A stretch of DNA of 28,488 bases from CAYLNM01 sp964385045 (lineage in GTDB: Bacteria > Planctomycetota > Phycisphaerae > Phycisphaerales > SM1A02), in NCBI GenBank assembly GCA_964385045.1, contig CAYLNM010000041.1:1-28488 (forward strand). Direction: 5' to 3'. The notes beneath the pieces are model-generated. The model was not told the DNA's origin. It saw nothing but the letters and a program-made list of their open reading frames with translations, and searched no databases. The position numbers and the translations under genes are program-made. Positions 15,526-22,567 of the stretch are shown piece after piece. Numbering within the stretch: position 1 is the first letter of the stretch; each line of letters opens with the position of its first letter.

Positions 15526-17213
15526 GCCCGGGAGCGAGCTCGGAGCTCTCGGGCGGTCGGGCGCCGGACGCGGTCGCGGCGGCGGACGGACTCGCCGAGA
15601 CGGCGGCGACCGCCGGTCTCTCGAGAATGTCGGGCGTGGACCTGCTCAACGCCGCGGCGCCGGTGCTCGTGGTCGCCTTCGTGGTGGCCCTGCTCGTCAC
15701 GCCGCTCGCCCGACGACTCGCCCTGCATCGCGGGATCGTCGACCGGCCCAACGAGGCGCGGAAGATCCACCGCGAGCCGATCCCGTACCTCGGGGGGCTC
15801 GCGGTCTTCGCCGGGGCGGCGGCGGGGATGCTGGCGGCGCGACTGCTCGGCGGCCTCGACCTCGGCTACCCGGTGGTGCCGATCGGCGTCGTGGTGGGCA
15901 TGGTCGCGATCACGCTCGCGGGCCTCGGCGACGACGTCGGGGGATGGGATCCGTGGACCAAGATCGCCGGGCAGCTGGTGGCCGCGGCGGGCCTCGCCCT
16001 CTCCGACATCGGGGTGGGCTCGGCGGCGGGCGCCCTCAAGCCGATCTTCGAGGTGGTCGGCCTGCACGCTGCGGCCTCCGGCGACGTCCTGGTGAGCTTC
16101 CTCGGCGAGACGCTGACGGTGGGCGAGCTGCGCGAGGAGATCACCTACTGGGTGGGCATCGCCATCATCGCGATCTTCATCCTCGGGCTCACCAACGCCA
16201 CCAACTTCATCGACGGGCTCGACGGTCTCTGCAGCGGCGTGGTGGGCATCTTCGCCCTCGGCGTTCTCGTGGTCTCGGTGCTCCTCGTGCCGCTCGCGCC
16301 GCGGCTGGTGGATCCGGCCGCGGGCGCGGCAACGACGTCCCCCGCCGCGAGCGAGTCGCCGTTCGCCGCCGCGGCGACGACCGGGAGCGCGGAGCGGGCG
16401 GATGCGTCGCCGGGAGCGATCGCGCCCGCGACCGGGGCTCCGGCCGGGGATCCCGTCGCCCGCGCGATCGACGAGGTGCGGACCGAGCTCGCCGCGGTGC
16501 GGGCGGAGCTTGCGGCGATCCGGGAGACGGACTCGGGAGGCCCGGGGGCGGCCGCGGCGGGCGAGGCCCGCTCTGGCCCGGCGGCGGACCCGGCCGAGGC
16601 CGGCGGGGGGCGGGGGGATCCGCCGGGGTTCGCGGGGGGCGTGACCGCGGGGCCGTGGCCGGACGCCGACTCGATCCCGCGGGCGGTGCGGGAGGAGATG
16701 TCGGACCGGATGACGGTGGCCCGCATCGTGCTGGCGATGGCGCTGCTGGGCGCGGTGCTCGGCTTCCTGCCGTGGAACTTCAACCCCGCGGTGATCTTCC
16801 TCGGCGACTGCGGCAGCCTCATGCTGGGCTACCTCTGCGCGGTCCTGATCCTGATGCTCGGCGACGAGGGCCGGACCGACCTCGTGCTCGCCGGCCTGAT
16901 CATCTTCTCGCTGCCGATCATGGACATGGTCCTCGCGATCGTCCGCCGGCGCCTCGCGGGCGTCTCGATGACGACCGCCGACAGCGAGCACCTGCACCAC
17001 CAGGTCAAGCGGGCGACCGGGACCGTGCGCCGCGCCGTGCTCGCCCTCTACGGCGTCGCGGGCCTCTTCGCCCTCACCGGGGCGACGCTGGTGGCCCTCG
17101 TGATGGCCGAGGTGCAGGCCCGGGCGATCTACGCGGTGGCGATCGTGCTCTTCGCGTTCATCGGCGTGCTCGCCCTCAAGGCGGCCCGGCGGCACGACGC
17201 GCCGGTCGCCTGA
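15522..17213 (+). CDS. WecA/MraY-family glycosyl-1-phosphate transferase with large insertion
   Basis: The 563-aa polytopic membrane enzyme transfers a sugar-1-phosphate from a nucleotide sugar to a polyprenyl phosphate, starting lipid-linked glycan synthesis. Family motifs appear in order: GLGDDVGG with Asp137/138 and Lys147, NATNFIDGLDGL (225-236), FLGDCGSLMLGY with Asp429, and a His cluster HLHH (490-493). Usual members are about 330-400 aa. The excess comes from a 45-residue N-terminal leader and a low-complexity Ala/Gly/Pro/Ser insertion at about residues 260-398, which includes a short heptad helix (EVRTELAAVRAELAAIRE). The insertion interrupts a membrane loop without breaking the frame. 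The ATG at 15522 overlaps the previous stop by 4 nt and has GGGGAGG 8 nt upstream. Confidence 0.93.
   Translation: MSPGASSELSGGRAPDAVAAADGLAETAATAGLSRMSGVDLLNAAAPVLVVAFVVALLVTPLARRLALHRGIVDRPNEARKIHREPIPYLGGLAVFAGAAAGMLAARLLGGLDLGYPVVPIGVVVGMVAITLAGLGDDVGGWDPWTKIAGQLVAAAGLALSDIGVGSAAGALKPIFEVVGLHAAASGDVLVSFLGETLTVGELREEITYWVGIAIIAIFILGLTNATNFIDGLDGLCSGVVGIFALGVLVVSVLLVPLAPRLVDPAAGAATTSPAASESPFAAAATTGSAERADASPGAIAPATGAPAGDPVARAIDEVRTELAAVRAELAAIRETDSGGPGAAAAGEARSGPAADPAEAGGGRGDPPGFAGGVTAGPWPDADSIPRAVREEMSDRMTVARIVLAMALLGAVLGFLPWNFNPAVIFLGDCGSLMLGYLCAVLILMLGDEGRTDLVLAGLIIFSLPIMDMVLAIVRRRLAGVSMTTADSEHLHHQVKRATGTVRRAVLALYGVAGLFALTGATLVALVMAEVQARAIYAVAIVLFAFIGVLALKAARRHDAPVA
16299..16715 (+). other. 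Low-complexity insertion inside the glycan initiator gene
   Basis: This in-frame segment encodes about residues 260-398 of the WecA/MraY-type enzyme. It is rich in Ala, Gly, Pro and Ser, with a central heptad-like helix and a strongly GC-biased composition. It lies between the helix after the NATNFIDGLDGL motif and the helix before FLGDCGS. Confidence 0.75.
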
Positions 17214-17272
17214 GCCGTCCGGCCGCGGGCGTCGGGACGAACCGGCCGAGCGGCGTCGTCCGACCGCCGCCC

Positions 17273-17417
17273 GCCGCCCGCCGCGTGCCACCCGCCGCCG
17301 GCTCCCCGTCCCCGTCACCGCCACCCCACCGCCCGCCGCGTGCCACCCGCCGTCGCCATCCGCCGCGTGCCGCGCGCCGGGTGCCGGGTGCCGGGTGCCG
17401 CGTGCCGCCCGCCGCGT
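17273..17417. repeat. Degenerate 7-bp tandem repeat array
   Basis: Between 17362 and 17417 eight heptamers run in phase: GCCGCGT, GCCGCGC, three GCCGGGT, GCCGCGT, GCCGCCC and GCCGCGT. Upstream, units of the GCCGCGT/GCCACCC type continue with small slips. One 22-bp block is repeated exactly at 17276-17297 and 17331-17352. The unit length is half that of the array at 4737-4876. Confidence 0.8.
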
Positions 17418-17457
17418 GCCTCCGGCCACCGGACGTGCCCACCGGGCGGCGGCGCCA

Positions 17458-17463
17458 TACCCT
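17458..17463 (+). promoter_or_regulatory. Possible -10 box for the phosphatase gene
   Basis: TACCCT fits TANNNT and is one of very few TA steps in this gap. It would give a leader of about 57 nt for the phosphatase gene. No -35 match was found. Confidence 0.2.
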
Positions 17464-17526
17464 GCGGCTCCGGGCGCCCCGCCGCGGGGTCTCGCCGTCC
17501 ACCGACGACCGGGAGCGCGATCGTCC

Positions 17527-18027
17527 ATGACCCCTGACCGCCCGAGCGCCTCCGGCGCCGACTCCGCCCCCCGCACCGGCGTGCTCTTCGTCTGCCTGGG
17601 CAACATCTGCCGCAGTCCCCTCGCCGAGGGGCTGTTCATCCACCGCGCCCGCAAGCGCGGCGTCCTCGACCGCTTCGACGTCGACTCCGCCGGCACCGGC
17701 GGGTGGCACGCCGGGGAGGCGGCCGACGACCGCATGCGGGCGGTGGCCGAGTCGCGCGGGGTCGTGCTCCCGAGCCGCGCCCGGCAGGTGCGGGACGAGG
17801 ACTGGACGCGCTTCCACCACGTGCTGTGCATGGACCGGGACAACCTCGATCGCGTCCGCACGATGGGCGCCCCGGAGGACCGATCGAGCCTCTTCCTGTC
17901 GGTGCTCGGCGACCCGCGGCGGGTCGAGGTCCCCGACCCCTACTACGGCGGGCCGGAGGGCTTCGAGCTCGTGTGGGAGCTCGCCGACCGCGCGGTGGAG
18001 TCCTGGCTCGACCGGCTCGCCCCGTGA
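17527..18027 (+). CDS. Low-molecular-weight protein tyrosine phosphatase (Wzb-like)
   Basis: The 166-aa cytosolic enzyme removes phosphate from phosphotyrosine; in polysaccharide loci this family dephosphorylates Wzc-type kinases. The active-site loop CLGNICRS (CX5R, Cys23 to Arg29) is intact, and the general-acid motif DPYY (Asp137) is present. An N-terminal Pro/Ser-rich leader of about 16 residues precedes the domain. The ATG at 17527 places the catalytic loop at the usual distance from the N terminus; the ribosome-binding site (GGGAG) is somewhat distant. It follows the glycan initiator after a repeat-filled gap and overlaps the next gene by GTGA. It is notable that the Wzc-like protein in the same locus looks kinase-dead, so the substrate may be elsewhere. 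Confidence 0.94.
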   Translation: MTPDRPSASGADSAPRTGVLFVCLGNICRSPLAEGLFIHRARKRGVLDRFDVDSAGTGGWHAGEAADDRMRAVAESRGVVLPSRARQVRDEDWTRFHHVLCMDRDNLDRVRTMGAPEDRSSLFLSVLGDPRRVEVPDPYYGGPEGFELVWELADRAVESWLDRLAP

Positions 18028-18986
18028 CCGGGGCGGGCGCGACGGGCGACGACGACGCGGCGACCCGCGCGGTGCGGGCGGCGCTCGAGGCGGCGGCGGC
18101 GGCGGGCCAGGCGGCTGCGTCCACTCCGGCCGCGGACGACCTCGCGCTCGAGCCGCTGGCGGGCGGCTGCATCTCCGACGTGCGGCGGGTGCGATGGGAG
18201 GGGGGCGAGGCGGTGGCCAAGCTCGAGCCGCGGGCCTTGGCGCCGCGGCTCGACGCCGAGGCGGCGGGTCTGCGCGCGATCGCCGCGACGGACACGGTGC
18301 GCACGCCGGCCGTCCTCGCCCGCGTCGACGCGGCGGGACATGCGGTGCTGCTGCTGGAGTGGCTCGCGCCCGCGTCCCCGGACGCGGCGGCGTGGGAGCG
18401 GCTCGGTCGCGCCCTCGCGGCCCTGCACGCGGCCGACCCGGCGCGGGCCACCGCCGCGGACGGCTACGGCTGGCCCGCCCCGACGTACCTCGGCGACACC
18501 GCGTTCCCGGGCGCGACGGCCGCGAGCTGGCCGGCGCTGCTCGTGGACCGGCGCCTCGAGCCGCTGCTGCGGGCGGCGCGGGACGGCGGGGGGCTCGACG
18601 CCCGCGACGCCGCGGTGGTGGGCGGCGCGCTCGCCCGGCTGCGGGCCGAGCTGCCGGCCACGCCGCCGCGGGCCCTGCTGCACGGCGACCTGTGGTCCGG
18701 CAACGCGCACCCGACGGCGGGGGGGGACGGGGGGGCCGAGGTCGCGGTGCTCGATCCCGCGGTCCTCGTGGGCGACGGCTGGGCCGAGCTCGGCATGATG
18801 ACGCTCTTCGGCGGCTTCCCGGATCGCTGCCTCGAGGCCTACGCCGAGGCGGCGGGGGGACGGCCGCCGGATGCCGGGACGCGGATCGCCGCGGCGCGGC
18901 TGCTGCACCGGCTCAACCACCTCGTGCTGTTCGGTGGGGGGTACCGGGCGGGCGTCGTCGCGGAGGCACGGGCGCTCGGGGGATGA
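18024..18986 (+). CDS. Fructosamine/ketosamine-3-kinase-like protein
   Basis: The 320-aa cytosolic product belongs to the fructosamine kinase branch of the protein-kinase-like fold, which phosphorylates sugar adducts on amines (deglycation) or small amino sugars. Seen features are an N-lobe glycine turn and lysine (PLAGGCISDVRRV then AVAKLE), the catalytic HGDLWSGN (Asp222), the metal-binding-type DPAVLVGD and the C-terminal LFGGFPDRCLEAY typical of this family. The start is a GTG overlapping the phosphatase stop by 4 nt (GTGA), implying translational coupling. A residue-poor, Ala-rich N terminus of about 40 residues precedes the domain. Substrate specificity cannot be read from the sequence. 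Coupling to a phosphatase next to polysaccharide genes is unusual and may be incidental. Confidence 0.88.
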   Translation: MTGAGATGDDDAATRAVRAALEAAAAAGQAAASTPAADDLALEPLAGGCISDVRRVRWEGGEAVAKLEPRALAPRLDAEAAGLRAIAATDTVRTPAVLARVDAAGHAVLLLEWLAPASPDAAAWERLGRALAALHAADPARATAADGYGWPAPTYLGDTAFPGATAASWPALLVDRRLEPLLRAARDGGGLDARDAAVVGGALARLRAELPATPPRALLHGDLWSGNAHPTAGGDGGAEVAVLDPAVLVGDGWAELGMMTLFGGFPDRCLEAYAEAAGGRPPDAGTRIAAARLLHRLNHLVLFGGGYRAGVVAEARALGG

Positions 18987-19046
18987 CGGGTGCCAGCCCC
19001 CGCCCCGGATCCGGTCCCGGCGCCGCCCGGCGACGAGGCGGTTCCC

Positions 19047-20153
19047 TCAGCCCCGCCGCCGCGCGAACTCGGCCATGAACGCGGCCAGCGACCGGCACCC
19101 GTCCTCGGGGAACGCGTTGTAGATCGACGCCCGCAGGCCGCCGACCGAGCGGTGCCCGGTCAGGCCGACCATCCCGGCGTCCGCGGCCTCGGCCGCGAAG
19201 CGGGCGTCGAGGTCCGCCGACGGCGTGCGGAAGACGACGTTCATCCGCGAGCGCGAGCCGGGCTCGGCGTGCCCGAGGAAGAAGCCGCCCGAGCCGTCGA
19301 TCGCGTCGTACAGGATCGCCGCCTTCCGCTCGTTGCGCTCGGCGAGGACGTCCACGCCGCCCTCGTCCTCGATCCACTCGAGCATCCGGCGGAGCACCTG
19401 GATCGCGAACGTCGGCGGCGTGTTGAGCCGCGAGCCGGCGGCGAGGTGGGCCCGGTAGTCGAGCATGCCCGGCAGGTCACGGACCTCGGGCGGCACCAGG
19501 CCGTCCTCGATCAGGTCGCGCCGGGTGATCACGAGCGTGATGCCGGCCGCCCCGAGGTTCTTCTGGCCGCCGGCGTAGATCAGGGCGTGGGCGTCCGCCC
19601 GCGGCGGGCGGGAGAGGATCTCGGAGCTCGCGTCGGCCACCAGCGGCACGCGCGCGGGCGGGGGCTCGGGGTACTGCGTGCCCATCACGGTGTTGTTCGC
19701 GCAGTAGTGCAGGTACGCGGCCCCGGGCGTGGCGTCGACCTCGTCCGGCCGCGGGACGCGGCGGAATCGCTCGGCCTCGCCGTCGAAGGCGACGTGCACG
19801 CGGCCGATCCGGCCCGCCTCCCGCATCGCCTTGGTCGTCCACACGCCGGTGTGCAGGTGGTCGGCCACGCCGGCGGGGGGGAGCAGGTTCATCGGGACCA
19901 TCGCGAACTGCAGCGTGGCCCCGCCGGGGAGGAACAGGACCGCGTGCTCCTCGCCGAGCCCGGCCACCCGGCGGCAGGCGGCCTCGGCCGCCTCGATCAC
20001 CGCGTCGAAGGTGGGCGTCCGGTGGCCGTGCTCGAGCAGGCCGATGCCCGTCCCGCCGAGGTCGCGGACGTCCTCGGCGATCGCGTCGCGCACCGCGGGC
20101 GGCAGCATCGCGGGGCCGGCGCCGAAGTTCAGGATGGCGGGAGCGACGGGCAC
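19047..20153 (-). CDS. serC: Phosphoserine aminotransferase
   Basis: PLP enzyme converting 3-phosphohydroxypyruvate and glutamate to O-phosphoserine in serine biosynthesis. The 368-aa length fits the family. Signatures are NFGAGPAMLP (9-18), GGATLQFAMVP, the NNTVMGTQ segment, DASSE with Asp174, the PLP lysine Lys198 in GGQKNLGAAG, and the C-terminal GHRSVGGLRASIYNA. The start is a GTG at 20153: an in-frame stop lies 12 nt upstream and the first ATG inside would remove the conserved NFGAGP. There is no Shine-Dalgarno sequence; a TANNNT element ends 6 nt upstream, suggesting a leaderless message. It converges on the ketosamine-kinase-like gene (60-bp gap) and diverges from the PilZ-like gene. 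serA and serB are not in the window. Confidence 0.97.
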   Translation of the reverse strand: MPVAPAILNFGAGPAMLPPAVRDAIAEDVRDLGGTGIGLLEHGHRTPTFDAVIEAAEAACRRVAGLGEEHAVLFLPGGATLQFAMVPMNLLPPAGVADHLHTGVWTTKAMREAGRIGRVHVAFDGEAERFRRVPRPDEVDATPGAAYLHYCANNTVMGTQYPEPPPARVPLVADASSEILSRPPRADAHALIYAGGQKNLGAAGITLVITRRDLIEDGLVPPEVRDLPGMLDYRAHLAAGSRLNTPPTFAIQVLRRMLEWIEDEGGVDVLAERNERKAAILYDAIDGSGGFFLGHAEPGSRSRMNVVFRTPSADLDARFAAEAADAGMVGLTGHRSVGGLRASIYNAFPEDGCRSLAAFMAEFARRRG

Positions 20154-20159
20154 CGGCGC

Positions 20160-20165
20160 AGTCTA
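20160..20165 (-). promoter_or_regulatory. TANNNT -10-like element before serC
   Basis: TAGACT on the minus strand ends 6 nt before the serC GTG. Its first three bases are also the in-frame stop that limits the start. The geometry predicts a transcript starting at the start codon. Confidence 0.5.
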
Positions 20166-20287
20166 CGCGGGTCTCGCCCGGCGGCCCGCGAGCGGCGTGA
20201 TTTCCGGTCCTTCGGCCTGAAGCGAGGCCCGCGGCGGGCCGATCCATGCCGCGGGGACCGCGAGGGGAAGGCACCGGAGGCACGACG

Positions 20288-20623
20288 ATGAGCACCCTCG
20301 CCCGACCACGTCTCGTCGCCCGCGGACTCGACGCCGACGCCGCCGAGCGCCGCGTGCAGGACCGCTGGGCGCTCGACGGCGTCGCCACCGCCCACGAGAC
20401 CGGCGGGGCGGGCTTCGGCCGCCGCCACGCGCTGCGCCTGCTCGACGGCTCGCCCGACGGCATCGGCGCCCGCACCGGCTCCGCCCTCGCCCCCGGAACC
20501 GATCTCGTCCTCGCCTTCAGCGCCCCCGGCGGCGGCACCGCCCGCGGCACCGTGATCCGCTGCCTACCCGACGGCCGCGGCTACCGCGTCGCGATCCGGC
20601 TGCAGGGGCGGGCGGCGGCCTGA
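20288..20623 (+). CDS. PilZ-like small protein
   Basis: The 111-aa cytosolic product matches the layout of a PilZ domain, which binds cyclic di-GMP. An RxxxR motif (Arg22 to Arg26) is followed about 27 residues later by DGSPDG (Asp53, Ser55, Gly58), fitting D/NxSxxG. After that come beta strands with the usual GTVIRC...GYRVAIRL ending. The match is to short motifs, so the call is moderate. The ATG at 20288 has GGAGG about 8 nt upstream. It lies 377 bp before the major pseudopilin gene and in the same direction, a plausible link between cyclic di-GMP and pilus or secretion function. An inverted repeat at 20635-20651 just past the stop may end its transcript. Confidence 0.65.
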   Translation: MSTLARPRLVARGLDADAAERRVQDRWALDGVATAHETGGAGFGRRHALRLLDGSPDGIGARTGSALAPGTDLVLAFSAPGGGTARGTVIRCLPDGRGYRVAIRLQGRAAA

Positions 20624-20634
20624 GGCCGGCGGGC

Positions 20635-20651
20635 GGCGATCGGCGATCGCC
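20635..20651 (+). terminator. Weak hairpin after the PilZ-like gene
   Basis: GGCGATC and GATCGCC flank a 3-nt centre 11 nt past the stop codon. The stem is short and there is no T-run, so termination is only a possibility. Confidence 0.25.
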
Positions 20652-20848
20652 CGGATGCGCTCGCGCGCCTCGGGGCCCCGGCGGTGCCGCTCGCGCCCGC
20701 CCGGGCACGTCCGATCACGCCGCATCTCCCGCGCGAACGCGACCTCCGGGGTCGCGGAGACTCCTCCACCGCGAGGGGCTGGGGTGACCCTTCGGCCTGC
20801 ACCGCCTCCGTTGCATCCCGTCATCTCCCCCGGGTTCATCCGCGGCCG

Positions 20849-20909
20849 GACCGAACCGATGGTCCCTCCGTCCGGGATCCGGCGCCGACGACCGACGTGG
20901 GGTTCGGTC
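20849..20909 (+). other. Long-range inverted repeat in the pseudopilin leader
   Basis: GACCGAACC at 20849-20857 is the exact reverse complement of GGTTCGGTC at 20901-20909, with a 43-nt interval. It could close a structured domain in the 5' leader, 92 nt before the start codon. Confidence 0.35.
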
Positions 20910-21000
20910 GCTCGCGAGGCAACTCCGGTGCCGTCCCGGATCCACCTCACCACCCGGCAGGGAGCCACGGGCTCGGCCGGTCGACCCTAGGAGTCAGTCA

Positions 21001-21441
21001 ATGCGCACTCGCACTCGCATCAATCGCGGCTTCACGCTGATCGAGATTCTCATCGTGGTCGTGATCCTCGGCATCCTCGCCGCGATCGTGATCCCGCAGT
21101 TCACCAGCGCCTCGGAGGACGCCCAGCTGAGCTCGGTCCAGAGCCAGCTGCAGACCGTCCGCGGCCAGATCGAGCTCTACAACGTCGATCCGGACTTCAC
21201 CGGCTATCCGAACTTCGAGACGAACGGCTGGCAGGACATGATCGACGCCGGTCTGCTCCAGGACGAGCCTCGCAACGCCATGCGCGGCAACGCGACCGGC
21301 GTGCACGTCAACGCTGTCGAGCCGGCTGCGGATGGCTCGGATGTCGCCTCCGGTGGTGGAGACGACGATGGCTGGGTCTGGAACGACAGTCGCAACGTCA
21401 TGTACGCGATCGACGCGGACGGGAATCTGCTCGACTGGTGA
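21001..21441 (+). CDS. Major pseudopilin / type IV pilin-like protein (GspG-like)
   Basis: The 146-aa product has a textbook class III signal: a short basic leader, Gly10 then FTLIEILIVVVILGILAAI, with Phe11 at +1 and Glu15 at +5 after prepilin peptidase cleavage. The hydrophobic helix is followed by an amphipathic segment (about 37-60) and a small C-terminal domain. An Asp/Gly-rich loop (DGSDVASGGGDDDG, 111-124) could bind calcium, as the C-terminal loop of GspG does; that is inference. The start has TAGGAG about 8 nt upstream. It is the first gene of the secretin/pseudopilin cluster and is followed by a strong hairpin, which fits higher expression than the downstream genes. GspG versus PilA-type cannot be settled here. 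Confidence 0.93.
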   Translation: MRTRTRINRGFTLIEILIVVVILGILAAIVIPQFTSASEDAQLSSVQSQLQTVRGQIELYNVDPDFTGYPNFETNGWQDMIDAGLLQDEPRNAMRGNATGVHVNAVEPAADGSDVASGGGDDDGWVWNDSRNVMYAIDADGNLLDW

Positions 21442-21467
21442 TCCCATCGCGGACCGCCGATACCCAC

Positions 21468-21501
21468 GACACGGCCCGGCGCCGATGCGCCGGGCCGTGT
21501 C
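21468..21501 (+). terminator. Strong hairpin after the pseudopilin gene
   Basis: A perfect 14-bp stem (21468-21481 with 21488-21501) with a 6-nt loop starts 26 bp past the stop codon. The following bases are ACATT rather than a T-run. It may act as a partial terminator or mRNA 3'-end stabiliser between the abundant pilin and the next gene, whose start lies 32 bp further on. Confidence 0.65.
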
Positions 21502-21533
21502 ACATTCCGACCCGCGGCCCCGGAGTCTCGCTC

Positions 21534-22205
21534 GTGTCGCTCGCCGCTCGCGCAACCCGATGGCCACGCCGCTGCCGGCATCGCCGCGGCGCCGCCAAGG
21601 CCGGGGTCCTGCTGGCCCTCGCCGGTACCGCGACCGTCGGCGGCCTCGCGGTCGCGCTGCGTCCGCAGCCGCTGGGCGCGTCCGTCCCGCCCGAGGCCGC
21701 GGTCGGCCCCGCCCGCGCCGCGGCCCTCGGCACCCTCGCCGACGTCGTGCGCCGCTCGACCGGCGTCCTCGCGGTCCACCGCCGCGGCAACGGACCCTTC
21801 ACCGACGTGGTGCTGCACGCCTACGACGCCCCGCGCACCGGCGTGGTGGAGGCGTCGGAGGTGCTCGTCCTCTCCCACAGCCGCACGCTTCGCACCGTCT
21901 TCGCCTGGACGCTCGACGCGGCCGAGGCCGGCGAGGACGCCGCGCGGGCCGTCGTGCCCGCGTCGCGGCTGGCCGATCCCGCCTTCGCGCGATCGTGGCG
22001 TGACCGGACCGACGTGCGCCGCGACGTCGTCCCGGCGGGGGAGGGCCTGGTGGACCTCGAGCTGGTGGCGCGGGAAGGTCCGGGTAACGCGGGCACGGAA
22101 GGCTGGACGCTCCGTCTCACCTGGCTCGACGGTTCGACCGATGCAAGGGTGACGGCGGAGGTCCGCGTGGACCCCGCGGTCATCGACTCCCCCGGCCGGA
22201 AGTGA
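21534..22205 (+). CDS. Membrane-anchored hypothetical protein in the pseudopilin cluster
   Basis: The 223-aa product has a basic N terminus, one transmembrane helix (about residues 20-42) and a periplasmic domain of about 180 residues that alternates short hydrophobic strands with charged loops. I do not recognise a family. I chose GTG at 21534 because CGGAG lies 8 nt upstream; the longer open frame to 21438 would run through the pilin hairpin and overlap the pilin stop. It ends 4 nt before the next gene. Its topology and place suit an assembly-platform component or pseudopilin partner of the secretion/pilus system, but that is inference from context. Confidence 0.7.
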   Translation: MSLAARATRWPRRCRHRRGAAKAGVLLALAGTATVGGLAVALRPQPLGASVPPEAAVGPARAAALGTLADVVRRSTGVLAVHRRGNGPFTDVVLHAYDAPRTGVVEASEVLVLSHSRTLRTVFAWTLDAAEAGEDAARAVVPASRLADPAFARSWRDRTDVRRDVVPAGEGLVDLELVAREGPGNAGTEGWTLRLTWLDGSTDARVTAEVRVDPAVIDSPGRK

Positions 22206-22209
22206 AGCC

Positions 22210-22542
22210 ATGCGTCAGAACCGTCGCACCCGGACCCTGCAGGGCCTGCTCACCGTCAACGCGGTCCTCCTCGGCGTGGTCGCCTGGACCCAGGTGGCCG
22301 AGCGGCCCCTGGCGCCGGCCGCGGTCGCCCAGGACCGTTCGCGCCCGAACGAGCCGTTCCGCTTCCCCAACTCCTCCGCCCAGCGGGCCGAGATCGTCAA
22401 GCAGCTCAAGGAGCTGAAGAAGGCGGTCGACGCGAATACGAAGATGATCGAGACGGGTCTCGTGGTCGAGGTGTCGAACCTCGACGAGATCGAGGTCACG
22501 GTCGAGATGCCCGCGCCCGCGGGCGACGACGGCGGCGGCTGA
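22210..22542 (+). CDS. Small membrane-anchored coiled-coil protein
   Basis: The 110-aa product has a signal-anchor or signal peptide (residues about 10-40, ending near AAVAQ) followed by a short helical heptad segment (IVKQLKELKKAVDANTKMIE). The acidic C terminus is predicted as beta strand (VEVSNLDEIEVTVEMP) with a Gly/Asp tail. No family is recognised. GGAAGTGAAG precedes the ATG, and the gene starts 4 nt after the previous stop, so it is part of the same operon. It would face the periplasm. Confidence 0.72.
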   Translation: MRQNRRTRTLQGLLTVNAVLLGVVAWTQVAERPLAPAAVAQDRSRPNEPFRFPNSSAQRAEIVKQLKELKKAVDANTKMIETGLVVEVSNLDEIEVTVEMPAPAGDDGGG

Positions 22543-22567
22543 CCCGCCGCCGGAGGGGAGGGACGCG

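Larger units (their letters stand above)
17214..17526. other. Intergenic region filled with heptamer-type repeats
   Basis: No gene is supported in these 313 bp. Most of it is C/G-rich sequence with a 7-bp period between 17273 and 17417. A TACCCT hexamer at 17458-17463 is a possible -10 box for the phosphatase gene 64 bp downstream, without a clear -35 box. Confidence 0.65.
20624..21000. other. Long leader/intergenic region before the major pseudopilin gene
   Basis: No gene is supported in these 377 bp; the open frames are Arg/Pro-rich and without family features. There are inverted repeats at 20635-20651 (7-bp stem, 3-nt centre) and 20738-20756 (7-bp stem, 5-nt loop). A long-range 9-bp pairing is possible between 20849-20857 and 20901-20909. 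A ribosome-binding site (TAGGAG) precedes the pseudopilin ATG. No known riboswitch motif was recognised. Confidence 0.5.

Noticed and set aside
14901..17861. A 986-codon minus-strand open frame opposite the glycan initiator and phosphatase genes
   Set aside because: It crosses the repeat-filled gap and two well-supported plus-strand genes, and its composition is that of an antisense shadow.
20797..20816. A possible sigma-54 promoter (GCAC then TTGCAT) before the pseudopilin gene
   Set aside because: The spacing between the -24-like and -12-like elements is wrong and the GG of the -24 element is missing.
20684..20909. A cyclic-di-GMP riboswitch in the pseudopilin leader
   Set aside because: The inverted repeats and the upstream PilZ-like gene made it tempting, but I could not find the conserved bases of the known class I riboswitch.
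20655..20990. A 111-codon plus-strand open frame in the pseudopilin leader
   Set aside because: It is Arg/Pro/Ser-rich, has no ribosome-binding site and no family features, and overlaps the inverted repeats of the leader.
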